Assembly (NCBI RefSeq): GCF_019091135.1
Contig: NZ_JAGXJW010000004.1
Location: 124,001 to 188,000, forward strand
Direction: 5' to 3'
DNA: 64,000 bases
Source of the DNA: Cohnella sp. GbtcB17
Lineage (GTDB): Bacteria > Bacillota > Bacilli > Paenibacillales > Paenibacillaceae
Under the pieces are notes generated by a model. The model saw only the letters and a list, made by a program, of their open reading frames with translations, ran no database searches and was not told the origin of the DNA. Shown here in pieces: positions 28,644-38,584 of the stretch. Both the position numbers and the translations under genes were made by a program. Numbering within the stretch: the first letter of the stretch is position 1; each line of letters begins with the position of its first letter.

Positions 28644-31015
28644 GCAAGAAGACGAACCATGAGCATTTTCGTTCAGCCAGACCCGTTTGGCCCAAGGATA
28701 GAGAGCTGGACAGAAATCTGACCGCCGGGTTCAGGGGCGTGGCAGCCAAGCGCAAGAACGACAGATTAACGCTCCACATCGCCGCATCGACCCTGTATCG
28801 CTGCTATTTGAACGGCCGGTTCGTCGGGCACGGCCCCGCCCGCGGACCCCATGGACATTACCGAGTCGATGTATGGGACCTGAGCGAATCTGCGAACGAG
28901 GGCGACAACATCGTGGCGATAGAAGTCGCGGGCTACAATATCAACAGCTATTATGTACTCGATCAGCCTTCTTTTGTGCAAGCGGAAGTCCGGGCAGGTG
29001 AGGAGGTCCTTCTGGCAACGACGGCCGAGAGCGGATTTGAGGCAGCTCTGTTAAAGGAACGCATACAAAAGGTCCAGCGATTCAGCTTTCAGAGAACTTT
29101 TGTCGAGGCATACGCGCTCGGATCGGGTTTCGATCGCTGGCGCTCGGATATGAGCGCGCCATTCGATAACGTCATCTGCGCGGAGACAAACGAAAAGCTG
29201 CTTATTCCAAGGGATGTGCCCTTGGCTGCGTTCACCGAACGCCATCCGATTGCGCTATACGCAAGAGGTGAAGTTGCCCGCCGCAAATCGCAAGGCGTAT
29301 ATTGGCGCGACCGATCTCTCACAGATATAGGACCTCTCTTGGGAGGTTATGAAATGGAACAACTGGCCTTTATTCTGTCGGATGAGTTGACCGATCTGCC
29401 AGCGCATAGCCTTCGTGTCAGTCGGCAGCCGCTTACGCAAGGCAGCTCGCTGAAGCTCAATCCCAACGAGTTCGGGATTGTGGATATGGGAATCAACAGG
29501 ACCGGGTTCATCGGCGCTACTGTCCGATGCCGCGTTCGTACATTGCTGTACATTACGTTCGACGAGGTGCTGCGAGAGGACGACGTTGATTTTTTGCGGT
29601 TCGGTTGCGTGAATGCCCTGCGGTATGAGCTTGAGCCGGGAACCTACAGGCTGGAATCGTTCGAGCCGTATACGCTGCGTTATATGAAGTGGATTGCAGC
29701 CGAAGGGGCGTGCGAGGTATCCGAGGTTTATATGAGGGAGTACGCCAACGCTGCTGCCGGCAAAGCGCAGTTTGAATCCGGCGACGAACGGCTCAATATG
29801 ATCTTCGAAGCAGGAAGGGAAACTTTCCGCCAGAACGTTGTCGATCTGTTCATGGATTGCCCTTCAAGGGAGCGTGCCGGATGGCTCTGCGACAGCTACT
29901 TCATGGGACGGGCGGCGTTAAGCCTGACAGGTCAGACGAAGGTGGAGCGAGCCTTCTTCGAGAATTACCTTTTGCCCGATCGCTTTCCGCATTTGCCTGA
30001 AGGCATGCTCCCGATGTGCTACCCCGCGGACCATTATGATGGCAATTTTATTCCGAACTGGTCGCTATGGTTCGTTATCCAACTGGAGGCGTATCTGGAA
30101 CGGAGCGGAGACCGGCAGCTGATCGAAGCGATGCAGCCAAGAATCCTTGAATTATTTGATTACTTCGAACGGTTCAAGAACGAAGACGGACTGCTGGAGC
30201 GTCTTGAAGGCTGGGTATTCCTGGAGTGGTCCAAAGCGAACGAATTCGTACAGGACGTCAATTATCCTAGCAATATGCTTTATGCCGCTTCGCTTGCTGC
30301 CGCTGGACGACTCTATCGTTTACCGCATCTCCTGCAAGAGGCCGAGCGGGTGAATCAGGCTATTCGTGAGCAGTCCTTCGACGGAAGCTTTTTCATAGAC
30401 CATGCAGTGAGAGAGGATGGCCGGTTGGTCCAAACTCAAAATAAGAGCGAGGTTTGCCAGTATTATGCGTTCTACTTCGGCACTGCCGATCCGGAGAGAT
30501 ATCCCGAGCTGTGGCATACGCTGCTCACCCGGTTTGGGCCATCCAGGAAGCACACGAATGCTTTTCCGGATGTTCACGAAGCCAATGCCTTTATCGGAAA
30601 TTATTTGCGCCTCGAATTGCTGGCCCGTTACGAATACGTTCAGCAGTCACTGGATGAATCTGCGGATTACCTGCTGTATATGGCAGAACGAACCGGGACG
30701 CTCTGGGAGAATGACGGGGACTACGCCAGCTGCAATCACGGATTCGCTTCGCATGTCGTACACAGCCTGATACGCGATGTGCTTGGCGTCTATCAAATTG
30801 ATCCGATCGCCAGAAGCATGACGCTTAGATTGAGCGATCTGGAAATTTCATGCTGTAAGGGGGTGCTGCCGATAGATGACGGAGCGATCCGCGTAGCGTG
30901 GACCAAGGCAAGCGGGCGCGTGGAATATTGGATTGATGCTCCTCCGGGCTACAAGGTGAAAGTCGAGAATCGGACTGGGTTGCCGCTGCATAGCAGGATG
31001 GATGAGACAAGCTGA
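28640..31015 (+). CDS. GH78-like alpha-L-rhamnosidase-family protein
   Basis: 791 aa, no signal peptide, predicted cytoplasmic. The N-terminal beta-sandwich carries the family phrase YLNGRFVGHGPARG. The (alpha/alpha)6 catalytic domain has MDCPSRERAGWLCDSYFMG (about residues 404-422), corresponding to the GH78 DCPxRxERxGWxGD segment with its general acid and carboxylate residues. A C-terminal beta-sandwich ends the chain. GTG start, overlapping the dehydrogenase stop as GTGA. It is part of an operon with a Tat-exported beta-helix protein and an importer, consistent with pectin- or rhamnose-containing oligosaccharide breakdown. GH78 homologues can have other specificities. Confidence 0.75.
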   Translation: MSKKTNHEHFRSARPVWPKDRELDRNLTAGFRGVAAKRKNDRLTLHIAASTLYRCYLNGRFVGHGPARGPHGHYRVDVWDLSESANEGDNIVAIEVAGYNINSYYVLDQPSFVQAEVRAGEEVLLATTAESGFEAALLKERIQKVQRFSFQRTFVEAYALGSGFDRWRSDMSAPFDNVICAETNEKLLIPRDVPLAAFTERHPIALYARGEVARRKSQGVYWRDRSLTDIGPLLGGYEMEQLAFILSDELTDLPAHSLRVSRQPLTQGSSLKLNPNEFGIVDMGINRTGFIGATVRCRVRTLLYITFDEVLREDDVDFLRFGCVNALRYELEPGTYRLESFEPYTLRYMKWIAAEGACEVSEVYMREYANAAAGKAQFESGDERLNMIFEAGRETFRQNVVDLFMDCPSRERAGWLCDSYFMGRAALSLTGQTKVERAFFENYLLPDRFPHLPEGMLPMCYPADHYDGNFIPNWSLWFVIQLEAYLERSGDRQLIEAMQPRILELFDYFERFKNEDGLLERLEGWVFLEWSKANEFVQDVNYPSNMLYAASLAAAGRLYRLPHLLQEAERVNQAIREQSFDGSFFIDHAVREDGRLVQTQNKSEVCQYYAFYFGTADPERYPELWHTLLTRFGPSRKHTNAFPDVHEANAFIGNYLRLELLARYEYVQQSLDESADYLLYMAERTGTLWENDGDYASCNHGFASHVVHSLIRDVLGVYQIDPIARSMTLRLSDLEISCCKGVLPIDDGAIRVAWTKASGRVEYWIDAPPGYKVKVENRTGLPLHSRMDETS

Positions 31016-31042
31016 ATCGATAATCCAAGGAGGAATGATTAA

Positions 31043-33028
31043 ATGTCGAATCACCACCGGCCTTCTATCGATGAATGGAATAGCGCTTCGGAGCCGCTTA
31101 GCAGATTAGACAAAGCGCTCATGTCGCCCATCAGCCGCAGGAAAATGATGACGGTGCTGGGATTGACCGGACTCTCCTTGATGACAGGTGCCAAGCTTTC
31201 TTACGCTAACTCGACAACGCTTACAACGAACATGAAGCTCAAGAAGACAGATCCGCTGGACGTCACCGATGTCAACGCTAACTTCGACCTCATTGATCAG
31301 GAATTTAGCCGCCGTGCCGTTACGCCGGATTTCTACAAGGGCGATACCGATCCCGACGACACCTTGGCCGTTCAAGCCGCATTCGATTCGGGTCTCACGG
31401 TCCTCTTCACGCGGAACTACTATGTCAAGTCGGTAGAGATGAAAGGCGATACACAGACGATTAACTTTAACGGGTATTGGCTGATCGGAGTCACGGGAAG
31501 CGGAGACACCGCGGCAGACAAGGATGCGATACTGAAAATTACAGGCATCTACCTGGAGCTGTACGATATCAAAATCAATGGACAATTCAACCGCAATTAC
31601 CGTGCAGCGATTCATTGGTATTCGCGCCCCAATTTCCCCCAAGCCGGCTTTATTAATATTTACGGCATGTACATCAGAGACATCCTCGTAGGCATTCAGT
31701 ACGGGGCATGGCTGGATGATCCAAGTCCCCACGATGCGCCGCAGAGCGAGAATTACTTGTACGGCTTTCGCTGCCGGAGCCTGCAGAACTGCATCATTAG
31801 CAATCAGCCGAACGGATTCCTGAAGATATCCGGAAGCACGATCGATTGTCATCAGAGGGAATGGGTATTTCAAGCGGGCAACCCGTTCAGCATTCCGGAT
31901 TCAACCCTTATTACTTGCAAGATCGGCCAGATCTCCGTTGAAGACAGCGAACTGCTGAAAGTCGAATACTTGGAGGGATGCGGGCTTCTGGGCCGCAACC
32001 TCGTCGTATCGAACTGCGTCATGGAAATGCCCTGCACATGGGTAAAAGCCGAGGGAGACGTGACGCTTGATGTCGTTCACGGCGGATTTATGGGCGGCAA
32101 CTCCGGATTGCCCATGTTCCAGGTTGTGCCGGGATCGACGGGCTCTCTAAGAATTCAGAATGTCCGGATGTCTCGCAGCGTTGGAGTAGCAGACTACTTG
32201 ACGAATTACATCATATCCGGACTGGGGAACGCTCCGAACTACCATGTCAGTATCGCGCGCTGCGATTTAGGCGAATGGGCGCCTTACTATATTGCTTTAT
32301 CAAAGGAAAGAAGCCGCGTATTCGTTCAGGATACCCACTTCATCTATACGGCGGGAGGCTCCATGCAGAGCCAAACGATCCACGACAAAAAAGATGATGT
32401 CAATTTGATTGCCTCTGTCGATACGACCGGCGAGAATATGGCGACTAGCGCCAACACGGCGAATAAATCCGGCTGGGTATGGACAAATGTGTATGGCGCG
32501 GGAGCCGTCTATTTCCGTAAAACCACCTCTAATATTCCGTCGGGCTATGCGAGCGCCATTGAGGTCGTTGCGACAGGCGAATCGTTTATTACTTCTCAGC
32601 CGTTCTCGGTAACCCCGAATACGCTGGCTGTATTCCGGATGAAGGCCAAGAGGATAGGCGGCGGCGGTCATGCCGGGATTAAGCTTCTCTGGTTCAAGGC
32701 GAACGGCACGGCTTCGGCTACGACGGAAACCTATTTATTCGGGACTGTGGACATCGACGTCAACTGGACGGATCTGATGGTGACGGCGGCCATTCCGGGC
32801 GATGCCGCTTATGCCAAAATCAAGTTGACCGCCGAGGTCGGCTCTCTCTTCGCAACCGGTATGGCGTTCAGCACGGCGGTTGACAGCAATTATCGTAACT
32901 CTTTTATTAATGAGCTGAATCGGTCGCTGGACGTGGCTGGCGAGGGCTTTATTCTGAAGGCGCCGAACGGCACGCGCTATAAAGTCACGGTAGATAATAG
33001 CGGAACGCTTGCGGCAGCCCCTTATTAA
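31043..33028 (+). CDS. Tat-signal right-handed beta-helix protein
   Basis: 661 aa. A long hydrophilic n-region is followed by SRRKMMTVLGLTG (Arg32-Arg33), a textbook twin-arginine signal with h-region to about residue 50 and cleavage probably after SYA. The mature part has an FYKGDTDPDDTLAVQAAFDSG segment of the pectate-lyase-superfamily type (residues about 95-117) and repeated short strands fitting a beta-helix to about residue 450. The last about 190 residues resemble a carbohydrate-binding beta-sandwich. AAGGAGGA precedes the ATG. It is encoded 4 kb from tatAC and is probably exported folded. Lyase or hydrolase activity is not provable from sequence. Confidence 0.75.
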   Translation: MSNHHRPSIDEWNSASEPLSRLDKALMSPISRRKMMTVLGLTGLSLMTGAKLSYANSTTLTTNMKLKKTDPLDVTDVNANFDLIDQEFSRRAVTPDFYKGDTDPDDTLAVQAAFDSGLTVLFTRNYYVKSVEMKGDTQTINFNGYWLIGVTGSGDTAADKDAILKITGIYLELYDIKINGQFNRNYRAAIHWYSRPNFPQAGFINIYGMYIRDILVGIQYGAWLDDPSPHDAPQSENYLYGFRCRSLQNCIISNQPNGFLKISGSTIDCHQREWVFQAGNPFSIPDSTLITCKIGQISVEDSELLKVEYLEGCGLLGRNLVVSNCVMEMPCTWVKAEGDVTLDVVHGGFMGGNSGLPMFQVVPGSTGSLRIQNVRMSRSVGVADYLTNYIISGLGNAPNYHVSIARCDLGEWAPYYIALSKERSRVFVQDTHFIYTAGGSMQSQTIHDKKDDVNLIASVDTTGENMATSANTANKSGWVWTNVYGAGAVYFRKTTSNIPSGYASAIEVVATGESFITSQPFSVTPNTLAVFRMKAKRIGGGGHAGIKLLWFKANGTASATTETYLFGTVDIDVNWTDLMVTAAIPGDAAYAKIKLTAEVGSLFATGMAFSTAVDSNYRNSFINELNRSLDVAGEGFILKAPNGTRYKVTVDNSGTLAAAPY

Positions 33029-33060
33029 CCATTTCAACAGAAAAACGGGAGGGTCTAACG

Positions 33061-34527
33061 ATGAACAAAAGAACGGCTGGTATTTCGTTGTTACTATGTA
33101 CGGCACTCATGGCTGCAGGATGCTCCAATACTGCCAATACGAAGGAAACGCAGAACGCGAGTAACGTTTCCGGCACGCAGGCCCCGGCAGCGAGCGGGCA
33201 GGCTTCCTCGGAAGCGGCCAACTATGAGAACGGACTTCCAAAAAACGAAAAGGTGACGTTAATGATCGGCTTGCTCGAATCCGGCTATGGAAGAGAGTGG
33301 TTCGACCTTGCCGTCAAGCGCTTCACGGAAAAATATCCGAACGTGCAATTCGATATTACGGCTTCGCCGAAAATCGGCGACCTCATCTCGACCAAGGCTT
33401 CGGCCGGCAACGATAACGATATGTTCGATTTGTTCTACGGAGCCACCTGGACGGAATATGTAAACGCCAACAAGCTGGAGCCCGTAACGGATATTTTCAA
33501 GATGTCGCCGGACGACGCGCCCGGCCGGAAGCTGAACGATTTAATTGTCCCGGGCTTTAACGATCCCGAGAAATATTATAAAGACAATGCCTGGGTGTTC
33601 CCGATCGCAAACTACGTCGGCGGCATGTTCTTCGATCAGAAGCTGTTCGACGAGAACGGCTGGAACAAGAACCCTAAGACCTATGACGAGTTTATCCAGC
33701 TTTGCGAAGCGATCAAGAGCAAGGGCATCGATCCGATCGTATATGCGGGCTTATACAATTACGCGCAGTTCGCCTTTGATACGAAGATATTCGAGATTGC
33801 CGACGAGCGAGGCAATAAACAATTTCGCAACGATTTCGAGTATTATAACGGTCCGCAGTATACGTCGCCGGAGAGCATCGAAGTGTACAAGCGGCTGCAC
33901 GATATGGGGAAGCAGGGGTATATCAGCAAGAAAAGCGTAGGCATGAATCATACGCAATCGCAAATGCTCGTCCTTCAGCATAAAGCGGCAATGGTGCCTT
34001 CAGGCGACTGGATCGAGAACGAGATGAAGGATACCGCTCCCGACGGCTTCCAATGGGGCTATATGGCGGTTCCTTTCACTAACAATCCGAACGGTCCCAT
34101 CTATGTGACGAACGGACTGAGCTATTCCTTTGAGATATGGGCAGCCAAGCCTGACTTGAACAAGAAATGGGCCAAACAGTTCCTCCTCTCGCTCATGTCG
34201 AATGAGATCCAGCAGGTACTGGTCGAGAAGGGCGGCGCGCTTCCTCTACGCAAGGATTACCTGGATGACCAGACGCGGGCGGATCAGATGAAGCCGCTGC
34301 AGAAATCGATCGCCACGTACCTGAAAGATAACCCGGTCGTACTCGAACTGAAGAATCGCAAGATCGAACTCACGGATCCCGATAATATGGCGTCGCTCAA
34401 GGTCATCGTGGATAATATGGCTCTCGTGCTGACGGGACAGGAAGATCCGGAACCGATCTTGGCGGACGCGGAGAAGCTGCTTCAGAACGCCATTGCCAAA
34501 GACAAAAAGGCCCAGAACAAAGCGTAA
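33061..34527 (+). CDS. Sugar-binding lipoprotein of ABC importer 3
   Basis: 488 aa family-1 solute-binding protein with lipobox MAAGC (Cys21) and an Ala/Ser/Gln tether. The binding fold is evident (FYGATWTEYVNANKLEPV, GGMFFDQKLFDENGW). Good GGGAGGG site. It sits 32 bp after the Tat-substrate gene in one operon and is followed by a hairpin and two permease genes. It would bind the product released by the exported beta-helix protein (inference). Confidence 0.9.
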   Translation: MNKRTAGISLLLCTALMAAGCSNTANTKETQNASNVSGTQAPAASGQASSEAANYENGLPKNEKVTLMIGLLESGYGREWFDLAVKRFTEKYPNVQFDITASPKIGDLISTKASAGNDNDMFDLFYGATWTEYVNANKLEPVTDIFKMSPDDAPGRKLNDLIVPGFNDPEKYYKDNAWVFPIANYVGGMFFDQKLFDENGWNKNPKTYDEFIQLCEAIKSKGIDPIVYAGLYNYAQFAFDTKIFEIADERGNKQFRNDFEYYNGPQYTSPESIEVYKRLHDMGKQGYISKKSVGMNHTQSQMLVLQHKAAMVPSGDWIENEMKDTAPDGFQWGYMAVPFTNNPNGPIYVTNGLSYSFEIWAAKPDLNKKWAKQFLLSLMSNEIQQVLVEKGGALPLRKDYLDDQTRADQMKPLQKSIATYLKDNPVVLELKNRKIELTDPDNMASLKVIVDNMALVLTGQEDPEPILADAEKLLQNAIAKDKKAQNKA

Positions 34528-34545
34528 TCGGATTACTTAGCGGTC

Positions 34546-34572
34546 GAGAGGCAGTCATCCGGACTGCCTTTC
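34546..34572 (+). terminator. Intercistronic hairpin after binding protein
   Basis: An 11-bp stem centred on AGGCAGTC / GACTGCCT with loop ATCCG has only a weak T run. It lies between the binding-protein and permease genes and probably causes partial termination or protects upstream mRNA. Confidence 0.6.
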
Positions 34573-34601
34573 AATCGTGATATTCGGGGGAGAAAACCAC
34601 T

Positions 34602-35510
34602 ATGCCTATGTTAAAAAACGCACGGCTTCAAAAATCGATTTTTCTCTTCATTGTCGTTGCTCCGGCGTTTGCGGCCTATGTTCTATTCACGCTCTATCCG
34701 AATGCCCTCTCCATCTACTATTCCTTCCTGGAATGGGACGGCATAGGCGCCAAGACATTCGTGGGATGGGACAATTATATCCGGCTGTTTCATGATCCTT
34801 TCATCTTGCGGGCCTTAGGGCACAATCTGATTTTGCTCGTTACGGTCATTCCTATTACGCTTATCATCTCGTTGGTATTGGCCGATCTTCTCATAAACCG
34901 GGCATTTAAAGAGAATTCGTTCTACAAGGTACTCTATTTTTTTCCGAACGTTTTGTCTCTGGTCGTCATTGCGCTCGTCTGGTCATTTATTTATGACGGC
35001 ACATTCGGCTTGCTGAACGGAATTCTTCGCGTGCTCGGCCTGGGGGGAGAGCATAATTGGCTTGGCAGCAAAGGAACGGCGCTGCTCTCCATGATTCCGC
35101 TGTACGTGTGGTGTTATGCAGGGTTCTACGTCGTCATATTCATGAACGCCATGCGAGGCATCCCGAAGTCTCTGTATGAATCCGCCACTTTGGACGGCAT
35201 CACGCATATGCAGCGTTTTTCGAAGATTACGCTTCCTCTGTTATCCGGCGTCATTCGCGTCGGGGTCATTTTCCTGATGCTCTCCGTGATCAAAGGCTTT
35301 GAATATATGTTTATTATGACGCAAGGCGGTCCGGGCGGCGCGACGGATGTCATCTCCCTGTATATGTTCAACTTTGCCTTTGGCAGCCTGAATCTCGGCC
35401 AGCATATTTACGGTTATGCATCCACGATCGGTATGATGATCTTTGTGTTGCTCGTCGGTTTAAAGCTGATATTGGACAAATTCTTCGCCAAAGACAGCGT
35501 AGAATACTGA
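34602..35510 (+). CDS. ABC sugar permease, first subunit (importer 3)
   Basis: 302 aa with six predicted membrane helices. EAA loop YESATLDGITHMQR followed by LPLL, and a TQGGPGGAT segment typical of first-position permeases. The start follows GGGGGAGA; an ATG two codons later is possible. The partner permease begins 14 bp downstream. Confidence 0.9.
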   Translation: MPMLKNARLQKSIFLFIVVAPAFAAYVLFTLYPNALSIYYSFLEWDGIGAKTFVGWDNYIRLFHDPFILRALGHNLILLVTVIPITLIISLVLADLLINRAFKENSFYKVLYFFPNVLSLVVIALVWSFIYDGTFGLLNGILRVLGLGGEHNWLGSKGTALLSMIPLYVWCYAGFYVVIFMNAMRGIPKSLYESATLDGITHMQRFSKITLPLLSGVIRVGVIFLMLSVIKGFEYMFIMTQGGPGGATDVISLYMFNFAFGSLNLGQHIYGYASTIGMMIFVLLVGLKLILDKFFAKDSVEY

Positions 35511-35524
35511 AAGGAGGGGGTTCC

Positions 35525-36355
35525 ATGAGAACCGGGATTTCTTCATGGTTATGGCGCATGGTGCTGTTCCTCTGGGCGCTTACCATCCTGCTGCCGCTGT
35601 TCTGGATATTCTACCAATCTCTCAAAACGAATCAAGCGTTTTTCGCCGATATATGGGCCTTCCCCGAGCATCTGGAGTGGAGCAATTACGAGAAGGCTTG
35701 GACAAGTCTGGGCATCGGTCAATCGGTGGTCAACACGCTATACTATGTCGGCCTGAGCCTCCTGATCAGTTTGTTTGTTTCCACGGTGAATGCCTACGCC
35801 TTCACGCGGATTGAGTGGAGGCTGCGATCTTTGCTGTGGAGCATGATCATGCTTTCTTTGTTCCTGCCGGGCATCAACATTCTCGTATCCCAGTACACGT
35901 TGATGCGCGCACTGAATCTGACCGACAGCCTGAACGGACTCGTCCTGCTTGCGAGTCTGCCGGTCGGCGCCTTCGAACTGCTCTTGCTCGGGAGCTTCAT
36001 GCGCACCTTGCCGAAGGAACTGGACGAAAGCGCGTTTATTGACGGTGCCACACTATTTCAGGTTTTTCGCAAAATCATCCTGCCTCTATCTATGCCAGGC
36101 ATCGTCACGATCGGCATCTTCAAGTTCGTAGGCCTGTACAACGATTTCCTGGGTCCCTTTATTCTGATCAGCGATCCGGCCAAGTACCCGATTAGCGTGA
36201 ACATGTATAATGCCAATGCCATGATGGAATACAAGGCGGATTGGGTGACGCTGCTGGCAGGTCTTGTCATCACGATCATACCTACCGTTATCGTATACGT
36301 GTTGTTTCAGAGAAGGATCATAGAAGGCGCCACCATGGGTGGAGTCAAAGGCTAA
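35525..36355 (+). CDS. ABC sugar permease, second subunit (importer 3)
   Basis: 276 aa. EAA loop DESAFIDGATLFQV followed by LPLS; C-terminus GATMGGVKG as expected. AAAGGAGGGGG precedes the ATG. It pairs with the 34602 product. The oxidoreductase gene follows within 25 bp, so uptake and further metabolism look co-transcribed. Confidence 0.9.
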   Translation: MRTGISSWLWRMVLFLWALTILLPLFWIFYQSLKTNQAFFADIWAFPEHLEWSNYEKAWTSLGIGQSVVNTLYYVGLSLLISLFVSTVNAYAFTRIEWRLRSLLWSMIMLSLFLPGINILVSQYTLMRALNLTDSLNGLVLLASLPVGAFELLLLGSFMRTLPKELDESAFIDGATLFQVFRKIILPLSMPGIVTIGIFKFVGLYNDFLGPFILISDPAKYPISVNMYNANAMMEYKADWVTLLAGLVITIIPTVIVYVLFQRRIIEGATMGGVKG

Positions 36356-36379
36356 ATGGAGACATCGGGAGGGAAACGC

Positions 36380-37543
36380 ATGATCAAAGTAGGGGTTATC
36401 GGGTACGGTCATCAAGTGAAAAGACTGCTGGGCATGATGCAAGAGATGGATAGCAGTTGCGGAATTACAGCGATCGCCGACGTTCGCCATCATGAAATCC
36501 GGGAGCGGATGATAGCGGACGGGGGCGACCCTTCGGGGATTTCATTTTACGGAAATGCGGATGACATGCTGAACAACGAGGAGCTGGACGGCGTATTCGT
36601 CGGAACGCGCTGCTCCCTTCATACCCCCATGGCCTTAAAAGTGCTGCCCAGACAGCTTCCGCTTTATTTGGAGAAACCGGTTGCGACAACGATGGAGGAC
36701 CTGGTAAAGCTGCGGGATGCGGATGCCTTATACGGCAGCAAGACGGTCGTGTCTTTCCCTCTGCGGGTTTCGCATCATGTACAGCTGGTCAAGGAAATTA
36801 TCGATTCGGGAAAAATCGGAACAGTGGAGCATGTACAGGCTGTAAATAACGTGAATTACGGCAGTATTTATTATCATGGATGGTTCCGCGACGAGACGGA
36901 GACACAAGGTCTGTTCGTACAAAAAGCGACGCATGATTTCGATTATATTAATCATATTCTGGGGCTGAAGCCCGTGACCGTATGCGCGATGACGTCGAAA
37001 CAAATCTTCAAGGGGAACAAGCGGGCAGGGTTGCAATGCAAGGACTGCGAAGAGACAAGCACCTGTCCGGAAAGTCCGGACAATCTTCGGAAACTTGCAT
37101 TCGAGGAACCGTTGGGCCCTTATTGCTGCTTCGCGGAGGATACCGGCAACGAGGATTCAGGCAGCGCGTTAGTCGCTTATGAATCGGGCATGCACGTATC
37201 CTATTCGCAAAACTTTTTTGTCCGAAAAAAAGCGGCCGCAAGAGGCGCACGGTTTCTCGGGTACAAAGGGACGGTCGAATTCGATTGGGCGGCGAACCGG
37301 ATTCAAGTATTTATGCACCATACGCCTCGAGTCGAATCGTACGAGATCGATGACGCAGCCACGGCAGTCGGCCATGCAGGGGGCGACGCTACGCTGCTCG
37401 ACAATTTTATCTCGCTTATGCGGGGGAGGACGCAAACGTCCGTGTCTACGCTGAAGGATGGCTTGAACAGCACGTTATTGTGCCTGAAGGCCAAGGAGTC
37501 CGCGGAGACCGGCACCTTCCGCGATGTCCGGTGGCCGGATTGA
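36380..37543 (+). CDS. Gfo/Idh/MocA-family oxidoreductase
   Basis: 387 aa. Rossmann fold at the N-terminus (VGVIGYGHQVKRLL) for NAD(P) and the EKPVATT motif whose Lys is the usual catalytic/cofactor-contact residue near position 95. The C-terminal alpha/beta domain contains an unusual cysteine cluster, C-KD-C-EETST-C, followed by a CC pair about 35 residues later, suggesting a bound metal. The ATG at 36380 follows GGGAGGG; an upstream in-frame ATG at 36356 abuts the permease stop but lacks a site. It probably oxidises or epimerises a sugar or uronate imported by importer 3. Confidence 0.85.
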   Translation: MIKVGVIGYGHQVKRLLGMMQEMDSSCGITAIADVRHHEIRERMIADGGDPSGISFYGNADDMLNNEELDGVFVGTRCSLHTPMALKVLPRQLPLYLEKPVATTMEDLVKLRDADALYGSKTVVSFPLRVSHHVQLVKEIIDSGKIGTVEHVQAVNNVNYGSIYYHGWFRDETETQGLFVQKATHDFDYINHILGLKPVTVCAMTSKQIFKGNKRAGLQCKDCEETSTCPESPDNLRKLAFEEPLGPYCCFAEDTGNEDSGSALVAYESGMHVSYSQNFFVRKKAAARGARFLGYKGTVEFDWAANRIQVFMHHTPRVESYEIDDAATAVGHAGGDATLLDNFISLMRGRTQTSVSTLKDGLNSTLLCLKAKESAETGTFRDVRWPD

Positions 37544-37565
37544 CATTCGGCAGATCGGGGAGTCG

Positions 37566-38465
37566 TTAGTCCGAGACCGAAGTCGTCTTCTTATGCTCGC
37601 TCCTCCAATGTGCGGGGCTTTTGCCGTACTTCTGCTTGAACAGGCGGCTAAAATAATGGATGGACTGAAAACCCGTGGCGTTCGCGATATCCTGAACGCT
37701 CATCATGCTTTCCAGCAAGTACTTCTCGGCAGCGCTCATTCGAAGGTTATTGAGAAATTGCAAGGGGGAAACGCCTTTGCAGGCTTTAAAGGTGCGAATC
37801 ATATAGGAAGGATTCAAATGGGCATATTCGCACAGCTTCTGCAAGGTGAAATTCTCCCAGTAGCTGGATTCCATCCAACGGACAAGAATCTCGATCGTTT
37901 CCATCGTTGAAGCAATCCGGTTGTCCGGCAGTTGACTCGACCTTCCGTAGAGCTTCGTATCCGGCTTGGCCACAGACCGAATAATAGCCAGGATGGCTCG
38001 GATGTCGGAATAGCTGATTTGCCGTGCCAGATCGGGCTGCTCGCGCATCCACTCTGCCATCAGAACCTGGTGAAGCGCCTGAATGCGTTCATAGACTAAT
38101 CGAACGGCTGGCAAGCTTCCGTCCGGCTCAGCCTGAAGGCGGTTCCATTTGTCGCAGTTAGCAGGGACAGGGAAGGCTTCGTTAGCGTCGTCTTGCAGTT
38201 CCCAGTAGGCATAACGATACCTCAGGGAAAGGAATTGCAAATGGTGGGAGGTATTCAAAGGGATCAGTAGGACGGATGGACCCGTCAACCGATAGGTTAC
38301 GTGGTTAATCGTAATTTTCAGTGTTCCTTCGATTATATAGAGTAATTCATGGTGCTGAGGGTGAAGACCGCCGATTCTCGACTCCAAGGGGAAGAGTGAA
38401 AGATTCTCATGTATGGGCTGAGACGTGTCAAGAGAGTTATCGTAACCGTAAGCGCGAATCTGCAT
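37566..38465 (-). CDS. AraC-family transcriptional regulator with cupin sensor domain
   Basis: 299 aa. The N-terminal about 100 residues form an AraC-binding cupin (HHELLYIIEGTLKI, then PLNTSHHL) that binds a small sugar. The C-terminal two-helix-turn-helix domain is clear (YAHLNPSYMIRTFKACKG and IANATGFQSIHYFSRLFKQKYG). It is convergent with the 36380 gene and divergent from the SGNH hydrolase at 38585. It is the only regulator gene directly attached to the tat/importer-3 region and thus the best candidate to act on the duplicated upstream blocks, but no binding site is proven. Confidence 0.88.
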   Translation of the reverse strand: MQIRAYGYDNSLDTSQPIHENLSLFPLESRIGGLHPQHHELLYIIEGTLKITINHVTYRLTGPSVLLIPLNTSHHLQFLSLRYRYAYWELQDDANEAFPVPANCDKWNRLQAEPDGSLPAVRLVYERIQALHQVLMAEWMREQPDLARQISYSDIRAILAIIRSVAKPDTKLYGRSSQLPDNRIASTMETIEILVRWMESSYWENFTLQKLCEYAHLNPSYMIRTFKACKGVSPLQFLNNLRMSAAEKYLLESMMSVQDIANATGFQSIHYFSRLFKQKYGKSPAHWRSEHKKTTSVSD

Positions 38466-38584
38466 GCGATCCTCTCCCTTACGTCAAGATGATGGCTGAC
38501 AGGGTCATTTTAACATGTAAAAAGGATTATAGTAAACGGATACATGCGAACAAAATCAGGAGAGGCAAGGAGAAGTGACGTGAC

